From positions 3,879,001 through 3,943,000 of the forward strand of contig JAPFBL010001617.1 of assembly GCA_026182355.1 (NCBI GenBank): 64,000 nt of DNA, in the 5' to 3' direction. How positions within the stretch are numbered: position 1 is the first letter of the stretch; each line of letters begins with the position of its first letter. Under the pieces are notes generated by a model, which saw only the letters and a program-made list of their open reading frames with translations, did not search any database and was not told the DNA's origin. Position numbers and translations under genes: made by a program. Source of the stretch: Hermatobates lingyangjiaoensis (Eukaryota; Arthropoda; Insecta; Hemiptera; Hermatobatidae). Of this stretch, positions 22,447 through 34,079 are shown piece after piece.

Positions 22447-23552
22447 TCTATCTAAATAAAAAAAAGGTTTTGTCTGTACATTGCTTAAAACTGATTCGTT
22501 TCAAGTTTTCTTTACGTATCATACATTAGAGAAACCGAATCCACCCTTTAAGATTTCTGTCTGTCGGTTGGCCCGCAAAATGTTGTCACAAGTAAACTCA
22601 GTCACCATAAGACATATCAAGCTGAAACTTTGACAGTGGATTTATGTATATCTAACTTAAAATATAGGCTCTTAATGGATTGAAAATTCTGCGTAGAAGC
22701 AAAGTTATGGACTTTTAAGCTGCCTTTGTCTAACTTTACAGACAGGTTTATGTCTGTAAATAAGAGTTCAAGATGACTATCTATTCAGAGTAAATAGCTT
22801 TGTGAATGAGCAATTCTTGACTCTTATTAATAAACAGGCAGGAAAAATCAACAAAAAAAAGTTCTTAGGCTATATCAAGCCGAGGAAAGAACTTACAAGT
22901 CAGTAAACAGAGTGATTAGAGATGAGAAAGCATTATCCAACTGAATTTCTTGACTCTGTGACTGCTCTTAGACTGTATGCTCATGAGTAAAAACTTAAAT
23001 TAAGACCACTAATCGTGCTGTTATTTAGTATTAGTAACAAATTTCATGCTACGAAATTTGAGTGCCCGAAAAATGTGCAACGAGATATGACTCTGAGTTC
23101 GTGCTCTGTACAGACACACCGTATAGGCGGACATCATGACTGGTTGTGGTACTAGGGAGTCTGTGTGTATACCGCGTATACCATTGATTCCGAACCACGA
23201 TCCTTTTAAATTCAAACGATTGTAATGTCCCGTCAGTGTATGTTCCGCAATGACGTTAACTAAGTCGCAAAGGGAGACTTCATCTAACGCAGGAATTGAA
23301 GTAAGTAATACAAAGTTTTTTCAAATAGTCAACTGTAGTTTGCTTACCCAAGAGTCAGAGGTTCCAACTCTTTGTCCTTCCATGAACCTGAAGGACAGAC
23401 AACTAATGTGGTATATACAGAGTCATTTACTTAACACTGTACTAATAATGACACTTTCTACTATTCTATAATTTCTAATGATATTTTGGAATACCATGTA
23501 TTATCTCCAAAGTTTTAAAAAAGTACCCGTCAAAGACTGGCACGTTTGCTAG
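22447..23552 (+). mobile_element. Helitron family 1, copy H3 (both ends)
   Basis: The 5' end is A followed by TC-tatctaaataaaa.. and 'ttttgtctgtacattgctta', as at 54913 and 60964 (both minus). The 3' end is hairpin 'ccgtcaaagactgg' then cacgtttgCTAG at 23549-23552. The 3' flank is A instead of the usual T. It carries one copy of the 147-bp segment and the helicase remnant. Confidence 0.85.
22785..23470 (+). pseudogene. Helitron helicase C-terminal remnant (H3)
   Basis: The same landmarks as H1/H2 recur: an E-F-L-D-S segment and an LHAHE*KL-like segment near 22940-23000. MTLTKSQRETSSNAGIEV is in frame at 23250 (helicase motif VI), followed by a degraded FSHGQ box. Frameshifted and stop-containing. 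Confidence 0.7.
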
Positions 23553-23564
23553 AATTAAAATAAA

Positions 23565-23645
23565 ATCAAAATCAATTAATGGTTAACGAGTTTGATATTA
23601 TGTTTACATATAGTAAAGCTGAATGTAAACCACTCCAGATTTTTA
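23565..23645 (-). repeat. X-terminus fragment
   Basis: 'gagtttgatattatgtttac' then 'tagtaaagctgaatgtaaac' then 'cactccagattttt' is the complement of the X start seen at 27296 and 30965. A similar piece lies at 55640-55705. Confidence 0.6.
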
Positions 23646-23859
23646 CTAAATAGTAAATGTACTTGTTTTTCCTTGATTTAGCATGTTCTTATTTGGTCAT
23701 TATCACTTTCAGTTAATGATAGTATCTCCAAGATTTCATATAAAAATGGTGCCTTTGGGTAGTTCTATATTATGTTGTTAATAATGCCCTTCTTTAAGAT
23801 ATCAGAATTCAGCACATATCTTACCTTTTTCCTTTCATATTTCCAAGATCTTCAAAAAT

Positions 23860-24440
23860 TACTGTGGGCTGCGGATTTCGCCGTTCTTCTATAATGTCCC
23901 TTGAGGACTATCCGTACTGCTTCTCATTACAAGCGAAAGATGAGCCCTGTAATACTTCTGCAACACTGTGAGGCCAACCCTTGCGAGGAAATAACTGCAG
24001 ACATTCTTGTATATTGCCGGGTCTAATTATGTCTCAACTGGGTCTATTCAGTCTGCAAAAAGATCCAGCTATTTTGTGTTTTGTTCGGATCTTTTTTATC
24101 GAATCCAAAAAATCTCATCAAATAGGCCACTTTCGCTATCTTTGTCCACTCTATTTTAATAGCAGCCTTACATCCTCCTCTCTTGACAATATACTAGCCA
24201 TAATTGTTCCAAAACTAGGCATTAAACTATTAAACCAGCTGACTCGAGTCCCAGGTTTTGGTACCAGTTAACAATTCTCCGGAGAGAAAAGGATTTTTTA
24301 AAAGAAGGCAAATACAAACAGTTAGGATTGGAATTAAAACAGAGAACGACGTTTGTGGTCTTTCCTCGTATTTATAGAGAAGGTAATGTTGAACGTCCAG
24401 CGTTTCTGAACTTCTGGAGTGATTTGCGGGACGACATGTC
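23860..24440. other. GC-richer unassigned block
   Basis: Clearly less AT-rich than its neighbours, with a 96-codon plus-strand frame at 23981-24271. I recognise no domain in either strand's translation. It could be decayed transposon or host exon sequence. Confidence 0.3.
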
Positions 24441-24459
24441 TTATATACTCAAAGTACTG

Positions 24460-27290
24460 ATAATAATATACTTTTTTTAAACTATGCATCTAAAGTGTTT
24501 TTATTTCAATTTTATATTAGTGAGAAGAATTAAATACAAATGAAGATATTCAAAAACATTGGTGGATTTCTTTAAACTGCTAAATTTAAATTCTTTAAAT
24601 AATGGACACCTATGATTAATAACATTTAAGAAAGTCAATTTACGGTTTTTTTATTTTCTATGGTATATTTGATAGTTAGTACTAATGAATTAATTTAATG
24701 AGAAAGTCGATTTTATTAATCGATTTGGCTTAGATATAAAATATATTACCATTAAAAATGCTTACATTCAAAATGTTGAAGTATTTAAATAAGTAAAGGC
24801 ACCTATTGTCAGAGGGTTAGTTTAAAGTGAATTATTACTACAAAGATCACCTTAACTCGTACGTTGTGCCCTTGAAGATTGACTAGTTCCAAAACCTCAT
24901 GATCATGTCAATTTTTAATCAGGGATATAACTTGATATCTCAATTTTAAAATACTCCTTATATAAACTTATAAACTACTTAAAAAACATTCAAAGTAAGT
25001 CTACAAATTATTTTAAAATTGGAAATATCCCAGGACACATAGTGTTATTAGTTTAACATTATTTGTGACAGATAATTTTTTGTATAAAGTTTTGTATCAA
25101 AACTCTTGAATCTATATTTATTAATTACCTTGATAATGTTCAATTTGACACTGTTATTTTCAATATTACTGCCTGAGTATTTTCCAGTTAATTAATTTAA
25201 AAGGTAATAACAATATTCAGTGCATAGCTTACTGACTAATGGGAAAATCACAATTTATCAGTTCTTTTATGAAAATGGTTCCTGTTTTTCAAAATTTTTC
25301 AACCAATCACAAACATTCTACAGTACCTTCTTTGATTCAACTCTTTTATGCACGACTAATTTTACTTCTACATGGACAAACCTCCTTTTTTACACTTACC
25401 ACTGGTACTTTATGTTAAAAAAACAAAACTGTTAAAACTAAACTCAATGAGAAAATCATTTTTTGTACTACACTGAATAGGCAACGAGTGTAAACAATAG
25501 AGCAAACTTACGGGTCAGTGACTTCCAGATCACTCTGGAGTCACAAGTTTATTTTTAACTCATTCACATTAAAGAGGAGGAATGGATGCACACGTATACA
25601 AAAACATTGGGTCAGCAGTTACGTGGGTGTATTGTGTAAGGCTGCTTCACTGCGATTCTTCTCTGAAATATGCCAATTTTTAATTGCTTTATATCATTAT
25701 TCTTCTATGATATTACATATCATATTACCAATTAGAAGGTAATACATTCCCATTGTTATTATATATTCACATTGTATATTATTATTTATTTATTTTGACT
25801 TTATTATTTTTTTTCACATTATGTATACCAATGCAGTCACATGACGTAAAATTTAAATATTGTTAAATAATTTAACAATAAAAATTTAAAATGATAACTG
25901 ACATAAAAAATTAAACTCAAAAAGTCTCAAAGTATAGTTTATTTAATAATAAATCGAACATCTAAGATAAATCATTATTCGTTTATAATGATCATTTAAT
26001 CATTATTAGGTTATCATTATAATTAGACGTGTAACTCCGAGTATTTTATGCAATTTTACGATTGTTCTCTGACTGATTATATTATAACTTAATTACAGAT
26101 TCCTTTCAGATGTGATGAAGAACTCTCAAAGCGTCATATTAGTCTTATAGGGTATCTTCTTTATTGATTCTTAAGGAAAATATACTACTTTAGAAATAGA
26201 ATTCAAACTGAGTTAAATTGCATCTGCATAACTTTACGGGCTTCTCAAATTGATTTCATTATATTAGATCGCATAAACAGAGAATTTTCTTTTGTTTACA
26301 TCACAGTAGGCAAGCTGTCAATAAAATTCAAACTTCACTCTTACAAATATTTTATAACCTACCCTCCATTTACCTCCTTCGACTGCCTGAACAAACATTC
26401 AACTGCCAATAGAGGTTGAACTTCAATAATAAATCTATAATACCTTTCCCGTTGCACTTAACCATCAGAAAAAGTAATGTGGGTAAAAACTAGATTTAGA
26501 CATATCATTGGATTTACTTGTTTTGAGATCTTCAGAATCTGTTTACATTTTATTTTGATGATGTCACTATACTTAAAAGGTAGGACATACTACAGGTAGT
26601 TCACAAAAGAGTTTGAGAACCATAATAAAATTTGACATATGGATAGGCCATAGTAAATAATTCATATAATTTTTGGATAATGTCAAACTACAAAAAATGG
26701 CTTTATAGTAGTTTTTGCTAAAAGAGAAACAGGTTTTTCATCTTTTTCTACTAAGTATAGAATGGTATATTAGATATTTTCATATTATTAGTAGTGTAAA
26801 ATAAAAGAATCATGCAATTTTGAAACAGAGGGGGCAGTACAATACCTAAAGAATAGCATATATCTGTACTCATTTTCTCGTTTGTTTACCACTTATTCTT
26901 TAAGACTCTTTGTAGTTGTTGAAACTGAAATAAAATATTGCTAAAATTCATCAAACTGTTAACAAAATTTATGGATAACAGTGAAGTTATTGAAGTTATA
27001 AACAGTGGATTATGATGTCTATGTTGTAATTTTTAGGAAATATTAAATTAAAATGACTTTTGTGCAAACAAGAAAATGTTATAACTATATCCGTACTGCT
27101 GTTATTCTAAGGGGAGGGAGAAGTATGTTTTTTTTACTGTATAGTTGTAGATAATTATAGTACTTGCAACACTCACTGACGACATATAGTCAAGAAACCA
27201 AAGACATTAGATAAAAAAATAGTTTTAGACATCACTAAAAAAATAAATTAGACATCACTTTTTATAAAAATTGATAAAAAGTGATGACAT
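24460..27290. other. No recognised feature
   Basis: AT-rich. Small hairpins occur at 25517-25543 and at about 27253-27285 ('catcactttttat' against its complement). No gene or element is supported. Confidence 0.5.
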
Positions 27291-27294
27291 TAGA

Positions 27295-27640
27295 AAGAAT
27301 CTAGAGTGGCCTCCACTCAACTTTACTTTAAGTTAACATAATATCATACTTATTGGGTATATAATAAATAATGTTTTATTTAGATATAATATAAATGTCT
27401 AAATGGGAGATGTTTATTAGTCTTTCATTCCTCCAGGTAGTACAGATAGTGATTCATCCACTTATCAATATATATGCTCTTTTTTGTATATCACACCACG
27501 ATGCATATAATATCATTAGTATAACTACAGCAGTAATAATTTTTTTGAAAAGCGAAAGTGTAGATTTCGTGGTAAGAAATAATCTCTTACTGGACAACAT
27601 GGCTTTGTTGCAATAGCCAGTGGATAGTGGATCTCTTACA
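27295..27640 (+). repeat. X repeat, left of the mariner insertion
   Basis: 'ctagagtggcctccactcaa', 'gggagatgtttattagtctt', 'gtacagatagtgattcatcc' and 'agccagtggat..ctcttaca' match X copies at 16.1, 31.0, 43.2 and 53.8 kb. The sequence stops at the TA where a mariner is inserted and resumes at 28562. Confidence 0.8.
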
Positions 27641-27642
27641 TA

Positions 27643-28559
27643 CGAGGTGTGTAAATAAAGTAGTGAGACTGATTTTTTTTAAATTTTCTATTCAAATATA
27701 ATTACAATGTGATATTGTCACCTTCAAAATAGTTCCCTTCGGAAGCCACACAGCGCTGGAGACGGTCCTTCCAATCATTGTAGCATTGCTGGAACTCGGA
27801 TTCTGGAATGGCCTTCAGCTGGTCGGTTACAGCAGTTTGTATGTTTTGTAGTGTCCCGAAATGAGTTCCCTTGAGGTGATTTTTCAATCTCGGGAAGAGG
27901 AAAAAGTCACAAGGACTCAAGTCTGGTGAATAAGGAGGCTGAGGAGCAACAGGAATGTTTTTACTGGCCAAAAACTCGTTTATTGAGATGGCAGTGTGAC
28001 AGGGCGCGTTGTCGTGATGCAACACCCACTTGTCTTTGATGTTTGGCCGCACACGAAGGACTCTTTTTCGAAGTCTTTCAAGGACCTCACGGTAGAAGTG
28101 CTGATTAAGCGTCGATCTGAACGCACAAGGTTCCGTACTCTGTTGACATTTTCATCGGTGTTTGCACTTGAAGGCCTTCCGCTTCGTGGTTCATCTTCAA
28201 TCGACTCTCTTCCTTCTGAAAATTCCTTAAACCACCGAAAAACCTGTGCCCTTGATAAAACACGTTCTCCATAGGCCTCCTGAAGTTTTTCAAAAGTTTC
28301 GGTTGCATTATGTCCAAGTCTGAAGCAAAATTTGATTGCACTCCGCTGCTCAACTTTGAGGTCACTCATTTTTAAAACGCTCAAGAAAAAACCATTTCAC
28401 GAAAACCAACGCTACGGACAAACAAATGACTGTGGCGAGTTCAGATTCATACTGGAGGCGCATCACACGTGCACCTGACGCTACTCAAGGCCACGCGTCT
28501 CCAGCGTTGCCAGATCGAAAGCGACGTTGCCAGTCTCACTACTTTATTTATACACCTCG
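27643..28559 (-). mobile_element. mariner element, internally deleted, with TA duplication
   Basis: The terminal inverted repeats at 27643-27671 and 28531-28559 match at 28 of 29 positions (outermost cgaggtgt). They are bounded by TA at 27641-27642 and 28560-28561, the mariner target duplication. The element is 917 bp against roughly 1.3 kb for full-length mariners. It encodes on the minus strand a transposase lacking its middle. It sits inside an X repeat, so it is younger than that repeat. Confidence 0.93.
27702..28384 (-). pseudogene. mariner transposase pseudogene (DD34D, central deletion)
   Basis: The N-terminal part (28384 to about 28080) carries the mariner helix-turn-helix region, with RSAIKFCFRLGHNATETFEK, AQVFRWFKEF and DEPRSGRP motifs. 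The C-terminal part (28052-27702) is in another frame and holds HHDNAPCH, then 34 residues after that D, the D of YSPDLSPCDFFLFP: the second and third catalytic aspartates with the D34D spacing of mariner. The segment with the first aspartate and the middle of the protein is absent, about 130 residues short of the usual roughly 345. The two parts are out of frame at the junction near 28080-28050. The protein cannot be active. Confidence 0.92.
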
Positions 28560-28561
28560 TA

Positions 28562-28800
28562 GTTTACCTGACCTCCTTTCTACACTGAATACATAAGACA
28601 AATTTTCCCATTTAAAACTTGAAAATATTCCTATTTTATTTGATAAATATCAGAAAGATCTAAGAAAAAATGCAGTTTTACTATAATTTTTAATTTAAGA
28701 TGTAGGATAATTACATTTATTTTTCTTCAAAGAAAGTTTTCAATTTTCTGAATTCTGAAAATGTTTTACTTTTTTGGTATTTTATAGAATTATTAAACTG
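28562..28800 (+). repeat. X/Y repeat, right of the mariner insertion
   Basis: 'gtttacctgacctcctttct' and 'acactgaatacataagac' continue the repeat interrupted at 27641, matching 'tttatctaacctctttctac' at about 54020 and 'tttatctgacctccttctac' at about 16420. Confidence 0.75.
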
Positions 28801-28971
28801 GGAATTTCATGGCTTCCTAGTCTATATATATAAAAATGAATGTGTGTCTGTCTGAACTCCATAGATTTGAAAACCATACATCCAATCGCCGTGAAAATTT
28901 GGGAAATTATTAGGTATATCCCCGGGAAGGTTTATGTAATTTTTTTTTAAATCAGAGTTGTGGTTCTAGGC

Positions 28972-29459
28972 CAGGCATGGGCATCCTGCGGCCCGCGGGC
29001 CACACGGCACGTGTATTTGTGCGGCCCTAGGAGATATCTGGAATTCTATCTTAATATTAAAAGTTCCTTTGCTTTTTGGTTATTAAAAAAAGCTCACCGT
29101 GACTTTTGGAAGGAAATTACAACATTAGAGAGATAGAGAGAGACAGCGAGCTCTATAGCAACAAATGTTTTAGTTTTTCATATATGATGCACTAATCTTT
29201 TGGAGATTGTTTGTGATCATTGTTTATCATAAGGAAATAATGAGATATGAACAATAATTTTCATTATAGTAATAATAAAAAGTTAAATAATTATTGATTC
29301 ATTAATACAGGGCGCAGTATGTATTTCTATATATTTATAAAACAACATTATAAATATAAGTTGTATATATTGAAATTCCACTGAAATTACGATGCGGCCC
29401 GCGGTCACTTGGAAATTATATAATACGACCCTCAGTTCACAAAAGGTTGCCCATACCTG
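28972..29459. mobile_element. Non-autonomous hAT element with perfect 8-bp TSD
   Basis: ttctaggc at 28964-28971 is repeated exactly at 29460-29467, an 8-bp target duplication typical of hAT. Terminal inverted repeats are caggcatgggcatcct against caggtatgggcaacct, 14 of 16 identical. Subterminal 'gcggcccgcgg' motifs occur near both ends (about 28998 and 29394). The 488 bp hold no transposase. The host is the Helitron, whose sequence across the empty site matches the 12-kb copy ('gttgtggttc'). Confidence 0.93.
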
Positions 29460-29639
29460 TTCTAGGCGCTCCCAAACAAATTATAAAAACTGAAATTTTG
29501 TTTTGGAATAATGAGTGCCTGCCCTACTGGTGGGATTTCTTTTTACATTGTTTACATTTATTTACATTGTTTTCATTGACTTGCGCAGTATTGAAGTGAA
29601 ATAAAATTTTTATTTAGAGGTTTATTTAAAAAAATTTGA

Positions 29640-29995
29640 AACGTTCAAATGAGTTAAGATGATGTTAGAACCAAAGCAGCTCTTTGGTGGCGCACTCCTT
29701 TTGCCAGCTGCTGATTTTCGACAAACTCTACCAGCTATACCACGTTTAACACCTGCAGATGGATTGAATGCATGTCTGAAATCATCAGTGTTATAGCGGT
29801 ATGTGGAGAAAATATCTTTAAAGACCCAATATGTGTGTTCAATTACAAGTTTAATCTTCTGAACGATTTGCAAAACAATTGTTAGATATTGGGAATGGTA
29901 AAATGGAAATGGACGAATCCACACACTGTATTACATTACCAGAAAACATTTGTTACATTGTAACATCCACAGATGAATTGATTGCCAACGTTTTT
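29640..29995 (+). pseudogene. Helitron helicase central fragment
   Basis: Plus-strand frames give LLLPAADFRQTLPAIPR.. and ..LNACLKSS.., matching the Helitron helicase 'GGDFRQtLPVIPRG..NACLKSS' region. Further on they give ERFAKQLLDIGNGKMEMDES and CITLPENICYIVTSTDELI, matching the 'FAkwLLdIGnG' and 'LPe.fc..v.s.deLI' segments. In-frame stops and at least one frameshift are present. The 100-codon minus-strand ORF at 29622-29924 is the antisense shadow of this. The fragment lies upstream, in the helicase, of the C-terminal pieces found in family 1. Confidence 0.8.
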
Positions 29996-30239
29996 CTAAA
30001 ATTATCACAGAATTATAAAAAAAAATCAATATTTTAATAGTTTAATATATCATGGAATAAATTATCTGATATTTATGATTTATCTTTTGCAGATATTTTA
30101 GGCAAGATATTACTTAAGTAAAATATACTTAGTAATTAGTACAAAGTATAAATGTACAAGACATGTATGTTAAAAAAGCTAAAGGTAACACAACGTTCAC
30201 TAACAGTTGACGTTACGAAGTTCGCAGGGTCAGCTAGTA

Positions 30240-30960
30240 TTTAATAAAAACCAGTTTTCTTTCCATTTGTCAAAAGTCATATGTGTACATATTAAATTTA
30301 CTTATGTACATATGTATACATATATATAATTGAATTAAATTTACCGTAATTGCTATGACGTAATTTATATTATAAATTGTTGTACGAGTAATTTTTCAAT
30401 TGTAAAATTTTCAATTGTATGCCAAATTTTCATGTATTTTTTAATGAGCTGTTTAGTGTCAAAAAAACATTTTATGAAAACCGAAAATGTACTGTATGTT
30501 CCGTCAAGCTGTGTGGCTTGTATGGCTCTCAGAAACTTTCAGATTAAATTATTATTCAATGTTTTTAAATTTTGCTGAAAAAAATATCTTTGTTATATTT
30601 CGAATTTTCTGAGGTTATATTTCGTTTGTTGCATTTGTAGTCCCAAAGATAATGCAAAAATTTCAAGACGTAGTTTAGGTGAAAAAGAATGTAGTCTAAT
30701 GACAGGTTTTCCATCATACATAATTGATCTCAAATAATAGTTGCTCATCTACACTATGAGGCCTATTTTTGTGTAAAATATCAACTGAATCCATCAAAGG
30801 TTCTGGACCGCAGCGTGGCCACAATCATTGGACACATACTCACCCAACTACACTCAGACATCATCGAAAAAACTTTATAAAACTAGAACTGGCCTCAAAA
30901 CCGGTAATTCCTTCAAAATCTGGTGATGGAATTTTTTCACGATCACTATACTTTATTTAT
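30240..30960 (+). repeat. Z repeat
   Basis: From about 30420: 'aatgagctgtttagtgtcaa', 'tccgtcaagctgtgtggctt', 'gataatgcaaaaatttcaag', 'cacatactcacccaactaca' (an unexpanded CA tract) and 'ttcacgatcactatacttta'. It abuts an X-Y-Z unit directly, in tandem. 30240-30420 is AT-rich without further structure. Confidence 0.75.
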
Positions 30961-32560
30961 AGTAAAGTAAAAATTTGGAGTGGCTTACACTCAACTTTAC
31001 TGAATTAAATATTATGTCAGACTACTTGGGTATATAATGTCTCATTTAGAAGTAATACACGTAAATATCTAAATAGAAGTTGTGATTGAACCAGTTATGA
31101 ATATACCCGCTTATTTCTGTATATCACATAATTGATGCATATAATATCATTGGCATTACCACAGAAGTAATAGCACTTTTGTAACGCCAAAGTGAAGATT
31201 TCGTGTTACAAATTAATCTCCTTCAGGAGAAAATGGCATTTGTTCCTACCGCCAGTGGATCTCTTACGTTAATAACCTTTAATTCACCTGCTTCAACCTT
31301 GAAAATTTAAGCAAAAGCTTTCGCTTTACGACTTCAAAATATACCTATTTTGTCTGAAAAATTTCTGAACTATGTAAGAAAAAATATTAGTGTCATCGAA
31401 TTACCGAAAAATAAGCTTAAAATTAGTGTCTATTTTGTAATACAAAACTATGAAGAAGTCCATTCCTCTTAATTCAATATTACCCAAAGATAATAAGATT
31501 CATAAACACAAGATACTATACATCTAATATTAAGTTTTGTTCAACGGTGCAACATACAAATTGATTAGACCATTTCGTTCGACAAATCCAGTATACAATG
31601 GCAAGTATCATAAATTCATTTAAATTTTTTTCATTAACATTTTTCATTTCATGTTTTAACATCAATTTTATTTCAATCGATGAATATCAAAATTTCTAAG
31701 TCAATATAAATAAATTCCAATAAATCCGCCAAATAAAGCAGGTGATCCATTAGTCCCGGATGAAAATTCAGTTTTTATAGCTTTATTGCTCTTTGTGGTA
31801 AACAAAATCTCATGAATTTTTTTTTATAAATTGCTAAATTTTGTTTCAATTTTTGGGAAAATTTTATCATTGTTTAATAAGCCGCTTAGCGTGGAAAAAT
31901 CATTTTCTGAAGAGAAAAAATTAAACATAACGCCTTTTTGGTTCATGGAATTTTGGTGATGATTACATATCGATAATTACATATCGACAAATCCACCATA
32001 CAATGGAGTCAAAATATATAATTCATATAATTGACAAAATATATAATTTTTATGTGGGATCAAGTTTACTTCCTTGTAAACTTCACTCCATTTTTAACAA
32101 TTTTAAAAACATTTAAATCAACTCATCCCCCAAAGAATGCTTTATTTTTAGCTATAATATCATCTTGATCTGTAAAACGGTATGGTTTCTATTGATTCAC
32201 AGAAACTTTCAGATTGAATCACAAATCAAAATATTTAGATTTTATTGAAAAAAAAATATATTTTCTGTTCATTTAAATAACTGAGAATTTTTGAGTAATT
32301 GCCTCAAAGTTGCAATTCAAAGATAACGCCAAAATTTCAAAACTAGAAATATTAGATTAGGAAAAAAATTTTGTCTAAAAACCCATAGTGGCCAAAAAAG
32401 TAACTTTCCGATTATGCATAATTACTCCAAAACAATACAGCGCATCTACACAATGAAGCCTACACTATGATAGAAAATATCACTTCAATCCATCAAAGAT
32501 GTTTTGCTTGTCTACACTAACTGTTTGATACACACACACACACACACACACGCACGCACG

Positions 32561-32605
<45 letters not shown>

Positions 32606-32660
32606 CATCGAAAACTCTTCATAAATCGACTTTGGGAACTTCAAAACATGTAATTCTAAC
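30961..32660 (+). repeat. X-Y-Z dispersed repeat, longest copy
   Basis: X (30961-31270): 'atttggagtggcttacactc', 'gtgattgaaccagttatgaa', 'gccagtggatctcttacg'. Y (31270-31680): 'cttcaaccttgaaaatttaa', 'gtgtcatcgaattaccg', 'tacccaaagataataag'. Z (31680-32660): 'cagtttttatagctttattg', 'ataacgccaaaatttcaaaa', then the expanded CA tract and 'catcatcgaaaactcttca', 'acatgtaattct'. About 1.7 kb with no coding region. It serves as the reference copy for this family. Confidence 0.8.
32530..32604. repeat. (CA)n with (CACG)n, inside Z repeat
   Basis: About 75 bp of CA units with three CACG interruptions, at the same place where other Z copies have only a short CA tract. Confidence 0.95.
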
Positions 32661-32664
32661 CAAA

Positions 32665-34070
32665 TCAATTGTGTTTAATAAATATCTCTTTTAAACAAAA
32701 TTGTTATTATGGATATTAAAATTTCAACATATTTAAAATGATTTAGATACCCTAGAGACAGGGTTATTTTTATTGAAGATCAAGTCCAGACTCTGTCGAG
32801 TCGCCTACCTAACTAGGAATATTTCTTTGCCAATATCCATCTCTTACATGAGATATTAATGTATAAACAAAAGAAAAAACTAAGCGGCTTGAATGAAGTT
32901 CTGTTTACTTTATAGTTAATAGTCTAAATCACTTTGTAACAGCCTGTTTTATAAAACAAGACTGTTTACATAAGCAGGCAGCAACCATCATCTAAAGAGT
33001 ATTATTTTTAATAAAAGACCTTTCATTGACAATTCTGTATGAATTCTTCAAATATATCATTTATTCGGACATTCAATTATAACACTGAAAAAGTATTAAA
33101 TATTTCACAAAGCCCTTTCTTTACATCATAACTCTTTAAACCCAGCTTTAAAGAGATTAGTTCACTATCCATCCTGGGTAAAGAATAACACACGTTTTAA
33201 AAATTAATACACATAAATCTTCTAAAAGAGATAAATAATGGCTTAATTTCTCAAAACATTTGTACTACTGTCGAAAGTAGAAGAATTGTAATAGACTTCT
33301 GTGATGTGTTGATCATAAATCACACTTTGTCTAGAAAATATAAATCCTTACTTTTATTATGCATTAAAATGTACATGTCTGATTTAGTCCAATTACAAAA
33401 GCGTAAACATTATTTAATACCATTGTAAACGATAGTGATATGATCAAATTGATTTTTGATAATTTTAGTGTTACAAGTTTGTTTAATTTAATTTATAAAT
33501 AAAATGACATTTATTAAAAGAACCTACCATTTTTTGTTCAATTTACGAGTAGTCCAGGTAAATACGGTTCAAACCTTTTATTGAACCAATAAGATTTTTT
33601 TCCGAAAGCATTCACTTAAATAAGTAGTGAATATAGGTAAATATACCTATATACGTATTAAAACTAATGTAAACATTAAAAATGTATGTTCCAGTAAAAA
33701 ACTTATCACAAAAAGCTAGAGCTGATTACACTCAGCCTTACTGTAAGTAAACGTTATATCAAACTCGTTGAAAATTTAGTTTGGTTTTATTTTAATGTGG
33801 CAGACGTATTATAAAATTCTTTTGTAAAATATTATCAGACTCATAGATAATCAATTTAATGACAACATTCGTTTTAATGTGGTTATATCTATTTTATAAC
33901 TAAATTGGAATCATGTTTCTGTAAAAATAAGATATGTTTGAATTATTATTCATCTGAGGGCCTAAGTCTCATGGGTTCAGATATGTTCAGGTCAATTTTA
34001 GTTTTTCTTTGCCGTTTTTTAGATGTTAACAACATTAAATATTATGATAATTTCTTTTGGATAAATATCT
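32665..34070. other. No gene; X fragment at 33705-33800
   Basis: 'gctagagctgattacactca' and 'actgtaagtaaacgttatat' at 33708-33765 are a degraded X start. The rest is AT-rich with nothing supported. Confidence 0.5.
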
Positions 34071-34079
34071 ATTACTTCT

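Larger units (their letters stand above)
28821..30237 (+). mobile_element. Helitron family 2, copy with helicase fragment and hAT insertion
   Basis: The 5' end TC-tatatatataaaaatgaatg at 28821 and the following 'catacatccaatcgccgtga' and 'ccccgggaaggttta' match the minus copy ending at 12239. The 3' end is 'gcagggtcagCTAG' at 30234-30237 with host T following. Net length without the hAT insertion is about 920 bp. The interior holds a helicase remnant (29640-29995) and, at about 29560-29640, a short reverse Z-like stretch. The 5' flank base is G, not the expected A. Confidence 0.8.

Noticed and set aside
23981..24271. 96-codon ORF as a confident gene
   Set aside because: No recognisable domain, no splice context; kept only as an unassigned GC-richer block.
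27996..28365. ORFs opposite to or overlapping the mariner transposase
   Set aside because: Shadow frames of the transposase pseudogene.
29622..29924. 100-codon minus-strand ORF as a gene
   Set aside because: The opposite strand encodes recognisable Helitron helicase segments; the ORF is antisense to them.
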